Shown one piece after another: positions 48,174 through 56,577 of a stretch of 64,000 nucleotides of DNA. Made by a program: the position numbers and the translations under genes. Location: NCBI GenBank assembly GCA_050246875.1, contig JBFWVF010000001.1, positions 186,001 through 250,000 on the forward strand, given 5' to 3'. Positions within the stretch are counted from its first letter, which is position 1. Every line of letters begins with the position of its first letter. The notes under the pieces were generated by a model. It did not search any database and was not told where the DNA came from. It saw only the letters and a program-made list of their open reading frames with translations. This DNA is from SHWB01 sp050246875 (lineage in GTDB: Bacteria; Pseudomonadota; Alphaproteobacteria; UBA6615).

Positions 48174-48478
48174 GTGGGGGGCTTCTGTTGCCCGGTGCCC
48201 CCCGGACCGCGCTTGTCAGAGGCTGTTAGGCCGCGACAGCGAGAGGCGCAACGTTGTCGTTGGCACCTGAGGTTTGGCCCGATAACGGCGGTACCATGCC
48301 GGGCAAAAGCGCTGCCTTTACCCACGCGTCGATCCTGTTTCGCCCCCGTCGGCGCGGGACCGTCGCACGGTCCCGCGTAAAACTGGTGGAGGCGCCGGGT
48401 ACTGCCCCCGGGTCCGCAGTGGTTATTACACAGAACGTTTATCGCCATAGCCGGACTTGCGCCCGGCAAGGGACAATA
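48174..48478 (-). ncRNA. ssrA: two-piece (circularly permuted) tmRNA
   Basis: Read on the minus strand, the acceptor piece comes first and ends CGCCTCCACCA at 48394-48384. A 36-nt intervening segment (48383-48348) with a perfect 10-bp hairpin (48376-48354) follows. The coding piece then starts GGGGGCG at 48347, and those seven bases pair with CGCCTCC of the acceptor end. The tag frame at 48264-48226 reads ANDNVAPLAVAA and then TAA. This order, acceptor before coding piece, is the permuted arrangement of alphaproteobacterial tmRNA. The outer ends are approximate: TATATT near 48475 may be the -10, and a GC hairpin (48203-48176) may be the 3' end. It rescues stalled ribosomes. Confidence 0.88.
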
Positions 48479-48599
48479 TAGGGCGTCGAAGGGGGCATTA
48501 GAAGGGTTGTCCCCGGCATTCGCCGGTGCGCCCCCCGCCGCCGCGCCGTACAATCGGTGCCTGCCCGAGTCTCGCCTTGCCGAGGAAGGCCGTCCGCGC

Positions 48600-49394
48600 G
48601 TGCAGCAATATCTCGACCTCCTGCGCCATGTGCGCTCCGCCGGCGTGTTCCGGCCCGATCGCACGGGCACCGGTACATGGTCCGTGTTCGGCTACCAGAT
48701 GCGCTTCGACCTCGCCGCAGGCTTTCCGCTGGTGACGACGAAGCGGCTGCACCTGCGCTCGATCGTGCATGAGCTTCTGTGGTTCATCGCCGGAGACACC
48801 AACGTTCGCTACCTCAACGACAACAAGGTATCGATCTGGGACGAATGGGCCGACGCCGATGGCGATCTCGGTCCCATCTACGGCCGGCAGTGGCGCTCCT
48901 GGCCGGCACCGGACGGCCACACGATCGACCAGCTCGCCTGGGTCGTCGACGAGATCCGCCGCAATCCCAATTCGCGCCGTCTCGTCGTCTCGGCATGGAA
49001 CGTCGGGGAGCTGGCGCAGATGCGGCTTGCGCCGTGCCACTGCCTGTTCCAGTTCTACGTCGCCGACGGTCGCCTCTCGTGCCAGCTCTACCAGCGCAGC
49101 GCCGACATCTTCCTCGGCGTGCCGTTCAACATCGCCTCCTACGCGCTGCTGACGTGCCTCGTCGCACAGGCGACCGGACTGGCGCCGGGCGACTTCGTGC
49201 ACACGCTGGGCGACGCGCATCTCTATGCCAATCACGGCGAACAGGCCGATCGCCAGCTCGAGCGCGCGCCGTATCCGCTGCCGCGCCTCGTGCTCGACCC
49301 ATCTGTGAAGGACCTGTTCGCCTTCCGCTTCGAGCACATAGCGGTCGAGGGCTACCGCTTCCATCCGCACATTCCAGCCGCCGTCGCGGTCTAG
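48600..49394 (+). CDS. thyA: thymidylate synthase
   Basis: ThyA methylates dUMP to dTMP using methylene-tetrahydrofolate. The GTG start at 48600 gives QQYLDLLRHVRSAGVFRPDRTGTGT, the standard N-terminus, and a 264-residue protein. The nucleophile in LAPCHCLFQFYV then falls at Cys146, the same number as in E. coli ThyA, which supports the start; an ATG further upstream at 48507 is in the ssrA promoter region. RSADIFLGVPFNIASYALL is the other signature. folA starts 6 bp after the stop codon. Confidence 0.97.
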   Translation: MQQYLDLLRHVRSAGVFRPDRTGTGTWSVFGYQMRFDLAAGFPLVTTKRLHLRSIVHELLWFIAGDTNVRYLNDNKVSIWDEWADADGDLGPIYGRQWRSWPAPDGHTIDQLAWVVDEIRRNPNSRRLVVSAWNVGELAQMRLAPCHCLFQFYVADGRLSCQLYQRSADIFLGVPFNIASYALLTCLVAQATGLAPGDFVHTLGDAHLYANHGEQADRQLERAPYPLPRLVLDPSVKDLFAFRFEHIAVEGYRFHPHIPAAVAV

Positions 49395-49400
49395 TCCGAG

Positions 49401-49919
49401 ATGCGCCTCTCGCTGATCGCCGCCGTCGCGCGCAACGGCGTCATCGGGGCCGATGGCGGCCTGCCCTGGCGCATTCCCGCCGACCTGCGCCGCTTCCGCG
49501 CGCTGACCATGGGCAAGCCGGTCGTGATGGGGCGGAAGACCTACGTCTCCATCGGCCGCGCCCTGCCCGGCCGCGCCAACATCGTGCTGACGCGCGACCC
49601 GGCCTTCCGCGCCGATGGCGTCGAGACGGCGGCCGACCTCGACACGGCGTTGACGCTGGCTCGCCGGCGGGCGGCGGAGGCCGGGGCCGACGAGGTGTTC
49701 ATCATCGGCGGCGCCGAAATCTATGCGGCGGCGCTGCCGTTCGCCGATCGGCTCTACCTGACGGAAGTCGATGCGGATATCGCCGGCGACGCACACTTTC
49801 CGGCATACGCACGCGACGGCTGGAGGGACGTGGCCGCCCCGGAATCCTTCCCGGCCGAGGCGGGTGCGCCACCGGCGCGGCTCGTCGTCCTCGAGCGGCG
49901 CGCGCGCCCTATTCCATGA
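49401..49919 (+). CDS. folA: dihydrofolate reductase
   Basis: The 172-residue enzyme regenerates tetrahydrofolate after the ThyA reaction. Conserved segments are LIAAVARNGVIGADGGLPW, DLRRFRALTMGKPVVMGRKT, ALPGRANIVLTR and EVFIIGGAEIY. It follows thyA closely, the common thyA-folA operon. Its 3' end overlaps the convergent mrp gene by 11 bp. Confidence 0.96.
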   Translation: MRLSLIAAVARNGVIGADGGLPWRIPADLRRFRALTMGKPVVMGRKTYVSIGRALPGRANIVLTRDPAFRADGVETAADLDTALTLARRRAAEAGADEVFIIGGAEIYAAALPFADRLYLTEVDADIAGDAHFPAYARDGWRDVAAPESFPAEAGAPPARLVVLERRARPIP

Positions 49920-51048
49920 CGATACGTGGCGGCGGGCGCAGTGTCGCGCCGCCGGCGAGACGGTCGCGCAGGGTCGCGGCGATCGCCATGTAGGCTTCCG
50001 CCTGCGGGCTGTCGGGCGCGCTGCGAACGATCGGCGTGCCGGCGTCCGATGTCTCGCGGATGGCAAGGTCGAGCGGCACCTCGCCGAGGAACGGCAGGCC
50101 CAGGCGTGCCGCCTCGTCGCGCGCGCCACCATGTCCGAAGATGTCGCTGCGGCCGCCGCAGTGCGGGCAGATGAACATGCTCATGTTCTCGACGATCCCA
50201 AGCACCGGCACATCGACCTTGCGGAACATGTTGAGGCCCTTGCGGGCGTCGATAAGCGCGATGTCCTGCGGCGTCGACACGATGATGGCGCCGGCCAGCG
50301 GCACGCGCTGCGCCATGGTGAGCTGGGCGTCGCCGGTGCCCGGCGGCATGTCGACGATCAGCGCGTCGAGCGCGCCCCACTCGACCTCGCGCAGCATCTG
50401 TTCCAGCGCACCCATCACCATCGGGCCGCGCCAGATCATCGGCGTGTCCTCGTCGATGAGGAAGCCGATGGACATGACCTTGAGGCCCCACGCCTCGAGC
50501 GGCGCGATGCGCTTGTCGCCGAGCGGCTTCGGCTTGCCGCGCGCACCCAGCATGCGCGGCAGCGACGGGCCGTAGACATCGGCGTCGAGCAGGCCGACCG
50601 AGAGGCCGAGGCGTGCCAGCGCGACCGCGAGGTTGACCGAGGTCGTCGACTTGCCGACACCGCCCTTGCCGGAGGCGACGGCGACAATGGCCTTCACGCC
50701 GGGCACCAGCGGCTTGTCGGCGGCGCGTTCGGGCGCGGGCAAGGGCGCGCGGCGGTGTGGCGCGGCCGGACGGGGCCCGGCGCCGGACGGCGGTGCCGTG
50801 CGATGCGCCGTCAGCACGGCGGTGACGGCGGTGACGCCCGGCAGGGCACGCACCCGCTCCTCGGCAGCGCGACGCAGCGGCTCGCGTTCGCCAGCGAGCG
50901 CCGGATCGATCTCGATGGCGAAGCCGACCGCTCCGTCGCGCACGACGAGCCCGGTGACCATCCCCGCCGCGACGATACCGCGCCCGGTGGACGGATCGCG
51001 CACCCCGTCCAGTGCCTCGCGCACGCGTTCTTCGCTGATCAGGGCCAT
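49909..51048 (-). CDS. apbC: Mrp/ApbC-family iron-sulfur cluster carrier ATPase
   Basis: The 379-residue protein has an N-terminal MIP18-like domain (residues ~1-80, RVREALDGVRDPSTGRGIV), a Pro/Ala-rich linker, and a deviant Walker P-loop SGKGGVGKSTTSVNLAVAL at residues ~126-144. GLLDADVYGPSLPRMLG, MPPGTGDAQLTM and a FICPHCGG CxxC pair, which bridges the cluster in the dimer, follow. Mrp proteins bind and transfer [4Fe-4S] clusters in the cytoplasm. The gene runs convergently with folA and divergently from hflK. Confidence 0.93.
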   Translation of the reverse strand: MALISEERVREALDGVRDPSTGRGIVAAGMVTGLVVRDGAVGFAIEIDPALAGEREPLRRAAEERVRALPGVTAVTAVLTAHRTAPPSGAGPRPAAPHRRAPLPAPERAADKPLVPGVKAIVAVASGKGGVGKSTTSVNLAVALARLGLSVGLLDADVYGPSLPRMLGARGKPKPLGDKRIAPLEAWGLKVMSIGFLIDEDTPMIWRGPMVMGALEQMLREVEWGALDALIVDMPPGTGDAQLTMAQRVPLAGAIIVSTPQDIALIDARKGLNMFRKVDVPVLGIVENMSMFICPHCGGRSDIFGHGGARDEAARLGLPFLGEVPLDLAIRETSDAGTPIVRSAPDSPQAEAYMAIAATLRDRLAGGATLRPPPRIVME

Positions 51049-51232
51049 CGGTGCTCCTTGATGCCGCCGGCCGGAATCACCACATTCACGGCCACTTGGC
51101 CCGTTTGTACTGGCCCCTGCGGTGGCGGGGTTGATATAAGCCGGGCCGCGCGGCTTGCAAAGCCGGCGGGCGGCGGGGGGCTGCGCCCGGACGGCCGGCA
51201 GGCACCGGACGAGGGATAAAGGGGACCCGCCG

Positions 51233-52405
51233 ATGCCGTGGAATACTCAAGGTGGTGGTGGAGGCGGCCCGTGGGGCGGCGGTGGTGGCCCGTGGGGCAA
51301 CCGCCCGACCGGCGGCGGCGGGAGTCAGCCGCCCAATCTCGAGGACGTCATCCGCCGCAGCCAGGACCGGATGCGCCGGCTGCTGCCCGGTGGCCTCGGC
51401 GCTGGCAAAGGCATCGCAGTCGCGGCTGTCGTGCTGCTGGTGATCTGGCTGGCGAGTGGCCTCTATCGTGTCCTTCCCGACGAGCAGGGCGTCGAACTGA
51501 TCTTCGGCGCGTGGAACGGCGAGACCACGGGGCCGGGCCTGCACTGGATTCCCCCGGCGCCGATCGGCGAGGCGATCACGCCGACCGTCGAACGGGTGCG
51601 CCGCACCGATATCGGTTCGCGCTCGGCCGCGGACATCGCCGCCCGCGCCGGCCAGCCGCGCCGCACCGTGCCGCGCGAAAGCCTGGTGCTGACGGGCGAC
51701 CAGAACATCGCCGACATCGACTACGCCATCCTTTGGCGCATCAAGAATGCCGGCGAGTTTCTCTTCAACCTGCAGGATCCCGAGGGCACCGTGCGCGTGG
51801 CCGCCGAAAGCGCCATGCGCGAGGTCGTCGGCCAGACGCCGCTCGAGACCGTCATCACCGGCGGCCGCACGCAGGTGCAGCAGCGCACCCTCGACCTGCT
51901 GCAGCGCATCCTCGACAGCTACGGCGCCGGCATCGCGGTGATCAGCGTGCAGATCCAGCAGGCCGACCCGCCGCAACAGGTGATCGACGCCTTCAACGAA
52001 GTGCAGCGCGCGCGGCAGGACAAGGAGCGCCTGCAGAACGAGGCCCAGGCCTACGAGAACCGCATCGTGCCGACGGCGCGAGGCGAAGCGCAGAGCGTCC
52101 TGCAGCAGGCCGAGGCCTACCGCGAACGCCTGACCAAGGAGGCCGAGGGTGAGGCTTCACGCTTCACGCAGGTCTACGACGCCTACCGTCTTGCGCCCGA
52201 CGTGACGCGTCGGCGCATGTATTTGGAAGCCATGCGCGACGTGCTGTCCGGCACCAACAAGATCATCATCGACAGTTCCACCGGCGGCCAGGGCGTAGTC
52301 CCCTATCTGCCCCTCAACGAGTTGCGCCGGACCGCGCCGCCGGCTACGCAACCGACCAGACCGCAGCAACAGGCGCCAGCAGCGCCGACGGGAGGCACGC
52401 GATGA
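51233..52405 (+). CDS. hflK: FtsH protease regulator HflK
   Basis: The 390-residue protein has a Gly/Pro/Trp-rich cytoplasmic N-terminus (residues 1-32), one membrane helix (GIAVAAVVLLVIWLASGLYR near 60-79), an SPFH domain and a C-terminal coiled-coil, ending in a Pro/Gln-rich tail. SVQIQQADPPQQVIDAFNEV and TARGEAQSVLQQAEAYRER are typical. HflK and HflC form the periplasmic cage around FtsH that restrains membrane-protein degradation. ATG 51233 lies in an ATAAAGGGGA context. The stop overlaps the hflC start in ATGA. Confidence 0.94.
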   Translation: MPWNTQGGGGGGPWGGGGGPWGNRPTGGGGSQPPNLEDVIRRSQDRMRRLLPGGLGAGKGIAVAAVVLLVIWLASGLYRVLPDEQGVELIFGAWNGETTGPGLHWIPPAPIGEAITPTVERVRRTDIGSRSAADIAARAGQPRRTVPRESLVLTGDQNIADIDYAILWRIKNAGEFLFNLQDPEGTVRVAAESAMREVVGQTPLETVITGGRTQVQQRTLDLLQRILDSYGAGIAVISVQIQQADPPQQVIDAFNEVQRARQDKERLQNEAQAYENRIVPTARGEAQSVLQQAEAYRERLTKEAEGEASRFTQVYDAYRLAPDVTRRRMYLEAMRDVLSGTNKIIIDSSTGGQGVVPYLPLNELRRTAPPATQPTRPQQQAPAAPTGGTR

Positions 52406-53292
52406 ACCGCCTCGTCGCCGCGATCCTCGGCATCGTCGTCATCGCCCTCGGCATCGTCGCCGTCAGCACGCTGTTCGTCGTGCGTCAGACCGAGCAGGTT
52501 ATCGTCCTGCAGTTCGGCGATCCGTTGCGGGTGATCAAGGAGCCCGGCCTGAATGCCAAGCTGCCGTGGCAATCGGTCGAAACCTTCGACAAGCGCGTGC
52601 TTGGCCTCGATCCGCCGACCGAGGAACTGATCCTCTCCGACCAGCGGCGCATCAATGTCGACAGTTTCGCGCGCTATCGTATCGTCGACCCGCTACGCTT
52701 CTACCAGACCGTCCGCACCGGCGCGGCATTCGACGACCGCTTCGGCCGCATTCTCAACGCCACCGTACGACGCGTCCTCGCCCTGCACGATCTTGTCGAC
52801 GTGCTGTCGCCTGCGCGCGACGAGATCATGGGCAAGATCCGCGATGAGGTGATCCGGTCGGCCGGGGACTTCGGCATCGAGATCGTCGACCTGCGTATCG
52901 GCCGTACCGAACTGCCAGACGAGGTCTCGCAGAACGTCTACGCCCGCATGCGTTCCGAGCGCGAGCGCGAGGCCAACCGCGAGCGCGCCGAGGGCGAGGA
53001 AGTGGCCCGCCGCATCCGCGCCCAGGCCGACCGCCAGCAGACCGTGATCATCGCCGAAGCGCAGCGCGAGGCAGAAAAGCTGCGCGGCGACGGCGAGGCG
53101 ACGCGGACCCGCATCCTTGCCGAGGCCTTCAACCGCGATCCGGCGTTCTTCGACTTCTACCGCACGCTGGAAGCGTACAAGGAGACCTTCCACCCCGAGG
53201 ACACTTCCCTGGTCCTCTCGCCCGACAGCGAGTTCTTCCGCTTCTTTGGCGACGCCATGGGCCGTACCACGACGCAGGAACGTCAGCGCTGA
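52402..53292 (+). CDS. hflC: FtsH protease regulator HflC
   Basis: The 296-residue partner of HflK begins with an N-terminal anchor (VAAILGIVVIALGIVAVSTL). An SPFH domain follows (VRQTEQVIVLQFGDPLRVI), with a long helical segment rich in Glu, Arg and Ala (YARMRSEREREANRERAEGE). Short coupling to hflK (ATGA overlap) is typical. A DegP-type protease gene follows after about 250 bp, a common grouping. Confidence 0.95.
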   Translation: MNRLVAAILGIVVIALGIVAVSTLFVVRQTEQVIVLQFGDPLRVIKEPGLNAKLPWQSVETFDKRVLGLDPPTEELILSDQRRINVDSFARYRIVDPLRFYQTVRTGAAFDDRFGRILNATVRRVLALHDLVDVLSPARDEIMGKIRDEVIRSAGDFGIEIVDLRIGRTELPDEVSQNVYARMRSEREREANRERAEGEEVARRIRAQADRQQTVIIAEAQREAEKLRGDGEATRTRILAEAFNRDPAFFDFYRTLEAYKETFHPEDTSLVLSPDSEFFRFFGDAMGRTTTQERQR

Positions 53293-53544
53293 ACGGGGCC
53301 TGCCCGGCGGGCACGCGAATGTGACCGCCGCCGGGGTGTTGCCGGGGTAAGGCCCGAATTCCGCCGCAATCCATGCCCATATGCCACGCTCAGGGAGCTT
53401 CGGTGGTGGTCAGGCGGGCGGTGCCGGGCCGTCCCGGTCTTGACCGGGTAGCCCGAGCAACCAGATTCCCTGCGGCAGGATTCGCAGGGTTTTCGCTCTG
53501 ACCGCGATCCAGTCCGGAGCGCGAATTCAGGAGTGACACGGACC

Positions 53545-55077
53545 ATGCTTGCACAACCGATCAGGGCAGGAGCCGCCCGGCCGCGCACCTCCGCCGGCGG
53601 CCCGCGTTTCGGGCGCATCGTCGGCCTCGCGGTCATGAGCGGCCTGCTACTGCTGTCTTCCGTTCCGGTTGAAGCGCGCCAGGCCCCGGAATCCTTCGCC
53701 GACCTGGCGGAGAAGCTGTTGCCGACGGTCGTCAACATCTCGACGACCCAGACGATCCAGGGGCCGCAGGGACCGCAAGGCCCGCAGGCCCGTCCCGACA
53801 TGCCGCAGGTGCCGCCGGGGTCGCCCTTCGAGGACTTCTTCAAGGATTTCTTCGACCGACAGCGGCCCGACAACGGGCCGCGTCGCGCGACTTCGCTCGG
53901 CTCGGGCTTCGTCATCGACGCCGACGGCTATGTCGTGACCAACAACCATGTCATCGCCGACGCCGACGAGATCACCGTCATCCTGCACGACGACACGCGC
54001 CACAAGGCCAAGCTGATCGGCCGCGACGCCAAGACCGACCTGGCGCTGCTCAAGATCGAGGCCGGGCGCAAGCTCGAGGCGGCGAAGTGGGGCGATTCGA
54101 CCACTGCCCGCGTCGGCGACTGGGTGGTCGCCATCGGCAATCCGTTCGGCCTCGGCGGCACGGTGACGGCCGGCATCATCTCGGCCCGCCAGCGTGACAT
54201 CAACGCCGGGCCCTACGACGCCTTCATCCAGACCGACGCCTCGATCAACCGCGGCAATTCGGGCGGTCCGATGTTCAACATCAACGGCGAGGTGATCGGC
54301 GTCAACACCGCCATCTTCTCGCCGTCCGGCGGCAGCGTCGGCATCGGTTTCGCCGTGCCGTCGACGATGGCCCGTCGCGTGGTCGAGCAGTTGCGCGAGT
54401 TCGGCCGCACCAAGCGCGGCTGGCTCGGCGTACGCATCCAGTCCGTGACCGACGAGATCGCCGAGAGCCTGCAGCTCGGCAAGGCGCGCGGCGCGCTGGT
54501 GGCGAGCGTCACCGAGGGCGGCCCCGCGGCCAAGGCCAAGGTCGAGCAGGGTGACGTCATCATCGGCTTCGACAACAAGCCCATCGACCAGATGCGCGAA
54601 CTGCCGCGCGTGGTCGCCGAGACGCCGATCGGCAAGGAAGTCGACCTCGAGGTCTGGCGCAAGGGTTCCTCCAAGAAGCTTCGTGTCACCGTCGGCGAAC
54701 TGGAGGAAGCGGAGAACACGGTCCTCGCCTCCGCCCCCGGCGACGACAAGAACGCCCCGGCCACCGCCGCCAGCAAGGTCGCCGATCTCGGCATCACTCT
54801 GTCGCGGCTGGACGAGCGGACACGGCGGGAGTTCAACATCCCCGACACCGTCCAGGGCGTTCTCGTCACCGAGGTCGACGGCGCCGGCCCGGCGGCCGAG
54901 AAAGACGTGCGCCCCGGCGACGTCATCGTCGAGGTCAGTCAGGAAAGCGTGAGCAATCCCGCGCAGATCGCCAACAGTGTCCGCGACGCCAAGGAAAGCG
55001 GCCGCCGCTCGGTGCTGCTGCTCGTCAACCGCGGCGGCGACCTGTCGTTCAAGGCCGTCCGTCTCGGCAAGGGCTGA
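53545..55077 (+). CDS. degP: Do-family periplasmic serine protease/chaperone
   Basis: The 510-residue protein has an N-terminal signal segment (GRIVGLAVMSGLLLLSSVP, cut likely after VEA). The trypsin-like domain has catalytic His135 (TNNHVIADAD), Asp165 (KTDLALLKIE) and Ser239 (NRGNSGGPMF), and two PDZ domains follow (GWLGVRIQSV and VLVTEVDGAGPAAE). Between signal and protease is a GPQGPQGPQ repeat (residues ~73-81) within the usual Q-linker/LA loop. It degrades or refolds damaged envelope proteins. ATG 53545 with AGGAG 11 bp upstream is preferred; a GTG four codons earlier is possible. The 250-bp leader has no recognisable gene. Confidence 0.94.
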   Translation: MLAQPIRAGAARPRTSAGGPRFGRIVGLAVMSGLLLLSSVPVEARQAPESFADLAEKLLPTVVNISTTQTIQGPQGPQGPQARPDMPQVPPGSPFEDFFKDFFDRQRPDNGPRRATSLGSGFVIDADGYVVTNNHVIADADEITVILHDDTRHKAKLIGRDAKTDLALLKIEAGRKLEAAKWGDSTTARVGDWVVAIGNPFGLGGTVTAGIISARQRDINAGPYDAFIQTDASINRGNSGGPMFNINGEVIGVNTAIFSPSGGSVGIGFAVPSTMARRVVEQLREFGRTKRGWLGVRIQSVTDEIAESLQLGKARGALVASVTEGGPAAKAKVEQGDVIIGFDNKPIDQMRELPRVVAETPIGKEVDLEVWRKGSSKKLRVTVGELEEAENTVLASAPGDDKNAPATAASKVADLGITLSRLDERTRREFNIPDTVQGVLVTEVDGAGPAAEKDVRPGDVIVEVSQESVSNPAQIANSVRDAKESGRRSVLLLVNRGGDLSFKAVRLGKG

Positions 55078-55103
55078 CCGCGGCGATACAACCAGTTGGA
55101 TGA

Positions 55104-55133
55104 GAACGGCGCGGGAGCCCTCCCGCGCCGTTC
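55104..55133. terminator. terminator hairpin after degP
   Basis: A perfect 13-bp stem (55104-55116 with 55121-55133) has a GCCC loop and is followed by GTCATTT. It lies between degP and the convergent DRE-TIM gene and can serve both strands. Confidence 0.8.
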
Positions 55134-55139
55134 GTCATT

Positions 55140-56441
55140 TCAGGCCCCGTCTCCAGCCCGCTGCCACGCTTCCAGCCGCTCCTGGCCGGTCGCCCCGGTA
55201 AAGGCTGCCTGCGACGCCGCGCGCACCAGTTCGGCGAACAGGCCGTCGCCGAGCGATGTCTTGCGATGGCGCAATTCCTTGCGCACCTGGGTCAGCACGG
55301 CATTCGCCGTTTCGGTCGACAACTCGCCGAGGCCTTGTTCGCGCGCCTTGCGCTTGATCGCCATCGGGCCCGAGTAATGGCAGAGCGGAACGTAGTCGGT
55401 GTTGCCCAGCACCTTCGGCGACCAGGCATTGAACGACCACAGGTCGGACTCGGGCAGCACGTAATGCACTTCAGCGGCATGCGAGAAGGCTGTCCGGCCG
55501 GTGCCGGGCAGGTGCGCCGGAATCGGCTGGTTCCAGACGTCGGCGACGAACTCCGCCAGCTCCTGGAAGCCGTCGAGCCGGATGCCGGTGTCGTAGCCGT
55601 AGAACAGCTCAAGCACCGCCGCGAGCACGGCAGTGTTCGGAATGCCGGCGCGCTCGCCGATGCCGTTGATGCAGCCTTCGAGAATTTCGGCGCCGCCCTG
55701 CAGCGCCCCAAGCTGGCCCGCCGTGGCGAGATCGAAATCGTCGTGACTGTGGATGCCGAGAATGGCGTCGCCGATGACGCCCTTGATCTGCTTGGCATGG
55801 TGCTCGTAGACCGCCGGCATGCAAGGCGCGCAGATGTCGTCCATGCGGATGATGTCGGCGCCAGCGCCGGCGATGCGGCCGGCGATGGTCTTCAGCCAGT
55901 CGAGGTCGAGGCGCGAGAAGTCCATCAAATTGGCGCTGATCGTGGCGCCCTTCGACTTGCCGTACTGTACTGCCTCGCAGGCGAGATCGACGGCTTCCTC
56001 GCGAGAGACCTTGAGGCCGCCCATGCTCTCGACGAGGCGGTAGTTGTAGTCGGAGACGGCGAAGGCGAGGCAGATGATGTCGGTGCCAACATCAAGGCAG
56101 TGGTCGATCTCCTGCCGGCACAGCTTCGGGTTCAGGGCCGCCGTCGGATGCACCAGCGCCTGCACCTTGAGCTTCAGGCCGAGCTTCTTGACCTGCCGGA
56201 TTTCCTCCGGATCGTCATGGTGCATCTCGATCAGCGGGATGCCGATGGCGTCGATGCGGCGGGCGAACTCGACGACGTCCTCGAGGCGCAACGAGACGCC
56301 GTCGACCTGTCGGCCCTCGCGCAAGGTGAGGTCCATCAGTTGCACGCGGGCCGGCAGGTTCATGCCGGCCCGCACGTTGCGGTCGAAATTGTAGGGGCTG
56401 ACCGCCCACATGCCTTCGCGATACCCCATCGACTGCGTCAT
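55140..56441 (-). CDS. DRE-TIM metallolyase (isopropylmalate/homocitrate synthase-like), substrate unassigned
   Basis: The 433-residue protein has the HMGL/LeuA catalytic strand LMDLTLREGRQVDGVSL near residue 35, a metal-binding GIHSHDDFDLATAGQLGAL near residue 228, and the loop INGIGERAGIPNT. The acyl-CoA condensing or lyase chemistry of the family is likely. The C-terminal LeuA allosteric domain is absent, and specificity residues do not let me choose between isopropylmalate, homocitrate, citramalate and lyase activities. It differs clearly from CimA at 15.9-17.5 kb. It is convergent with degP, and the next gene upstream, serB, is on the same strand 136 bp away. Confidence 0.85.
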   Translation of the reverse strand: MTQSMGYREGMWAVSPYNFDRNVRAGMNLPARVQLMDLTLREGRQVDGVSLRLEDVVEFARRIDAIGIPLIEMHHDDPEEIRQVKKLGLKLKVQALVHPTAALNPKLCRQEIDHCLDVGTDIICLAFAVSDYNYRLVESMGGLKVSREEAVDLACEAVQYGKSKGATISANLMDFSRLDLDWLKTIAGRIAGAGADIIRMDDICAPCMPAVYEHHAKQIKGVIGDAILGIHSHDDFDLATAGQLGALQGGAEILEGCINGIGERAGIPNTAVLAAVLELFYGYDTGIRLDGFQELAEFVADVWNQPIPAHLPGTGRTAFSHAAEVHYVLPESDLWSFNAWSPKVLGNTDYVPLCHYSGPMAIKRKAREQGLGELSTETANAVLTQVRKELRHRKTSLGDGLFAELVRAASQAAFTGATGQERLEAWQRAGDGA

Positions 56442-56577
56442 GGCGCTTCCCCGCTTCCCGCCGGCCGCACGCCGGTCGTTGACACAAGTCTAGGCCAGCG
56501 GGAAGCCACTCGCATGGGCGCGGGAATACCGAATCCGCCGTATTGCCGGCTGGCGGAAAATCTTCGTCCGCGCCACC

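Noticed and set aside
48384..48430. Candidate tRNA gene because of a CCA end and T-arm-like stem
   Set aside because: The adjoining tag reading frame and the pairing to GGGGGCG at 48347 show it is the acceptor piece of tmRNA.
48507..48599. ATG start of thyA at 48507
   Set aside because: The family N-terminus and the Cys146 position support GTG 48600; the upstream part is the ssrA promoter region.
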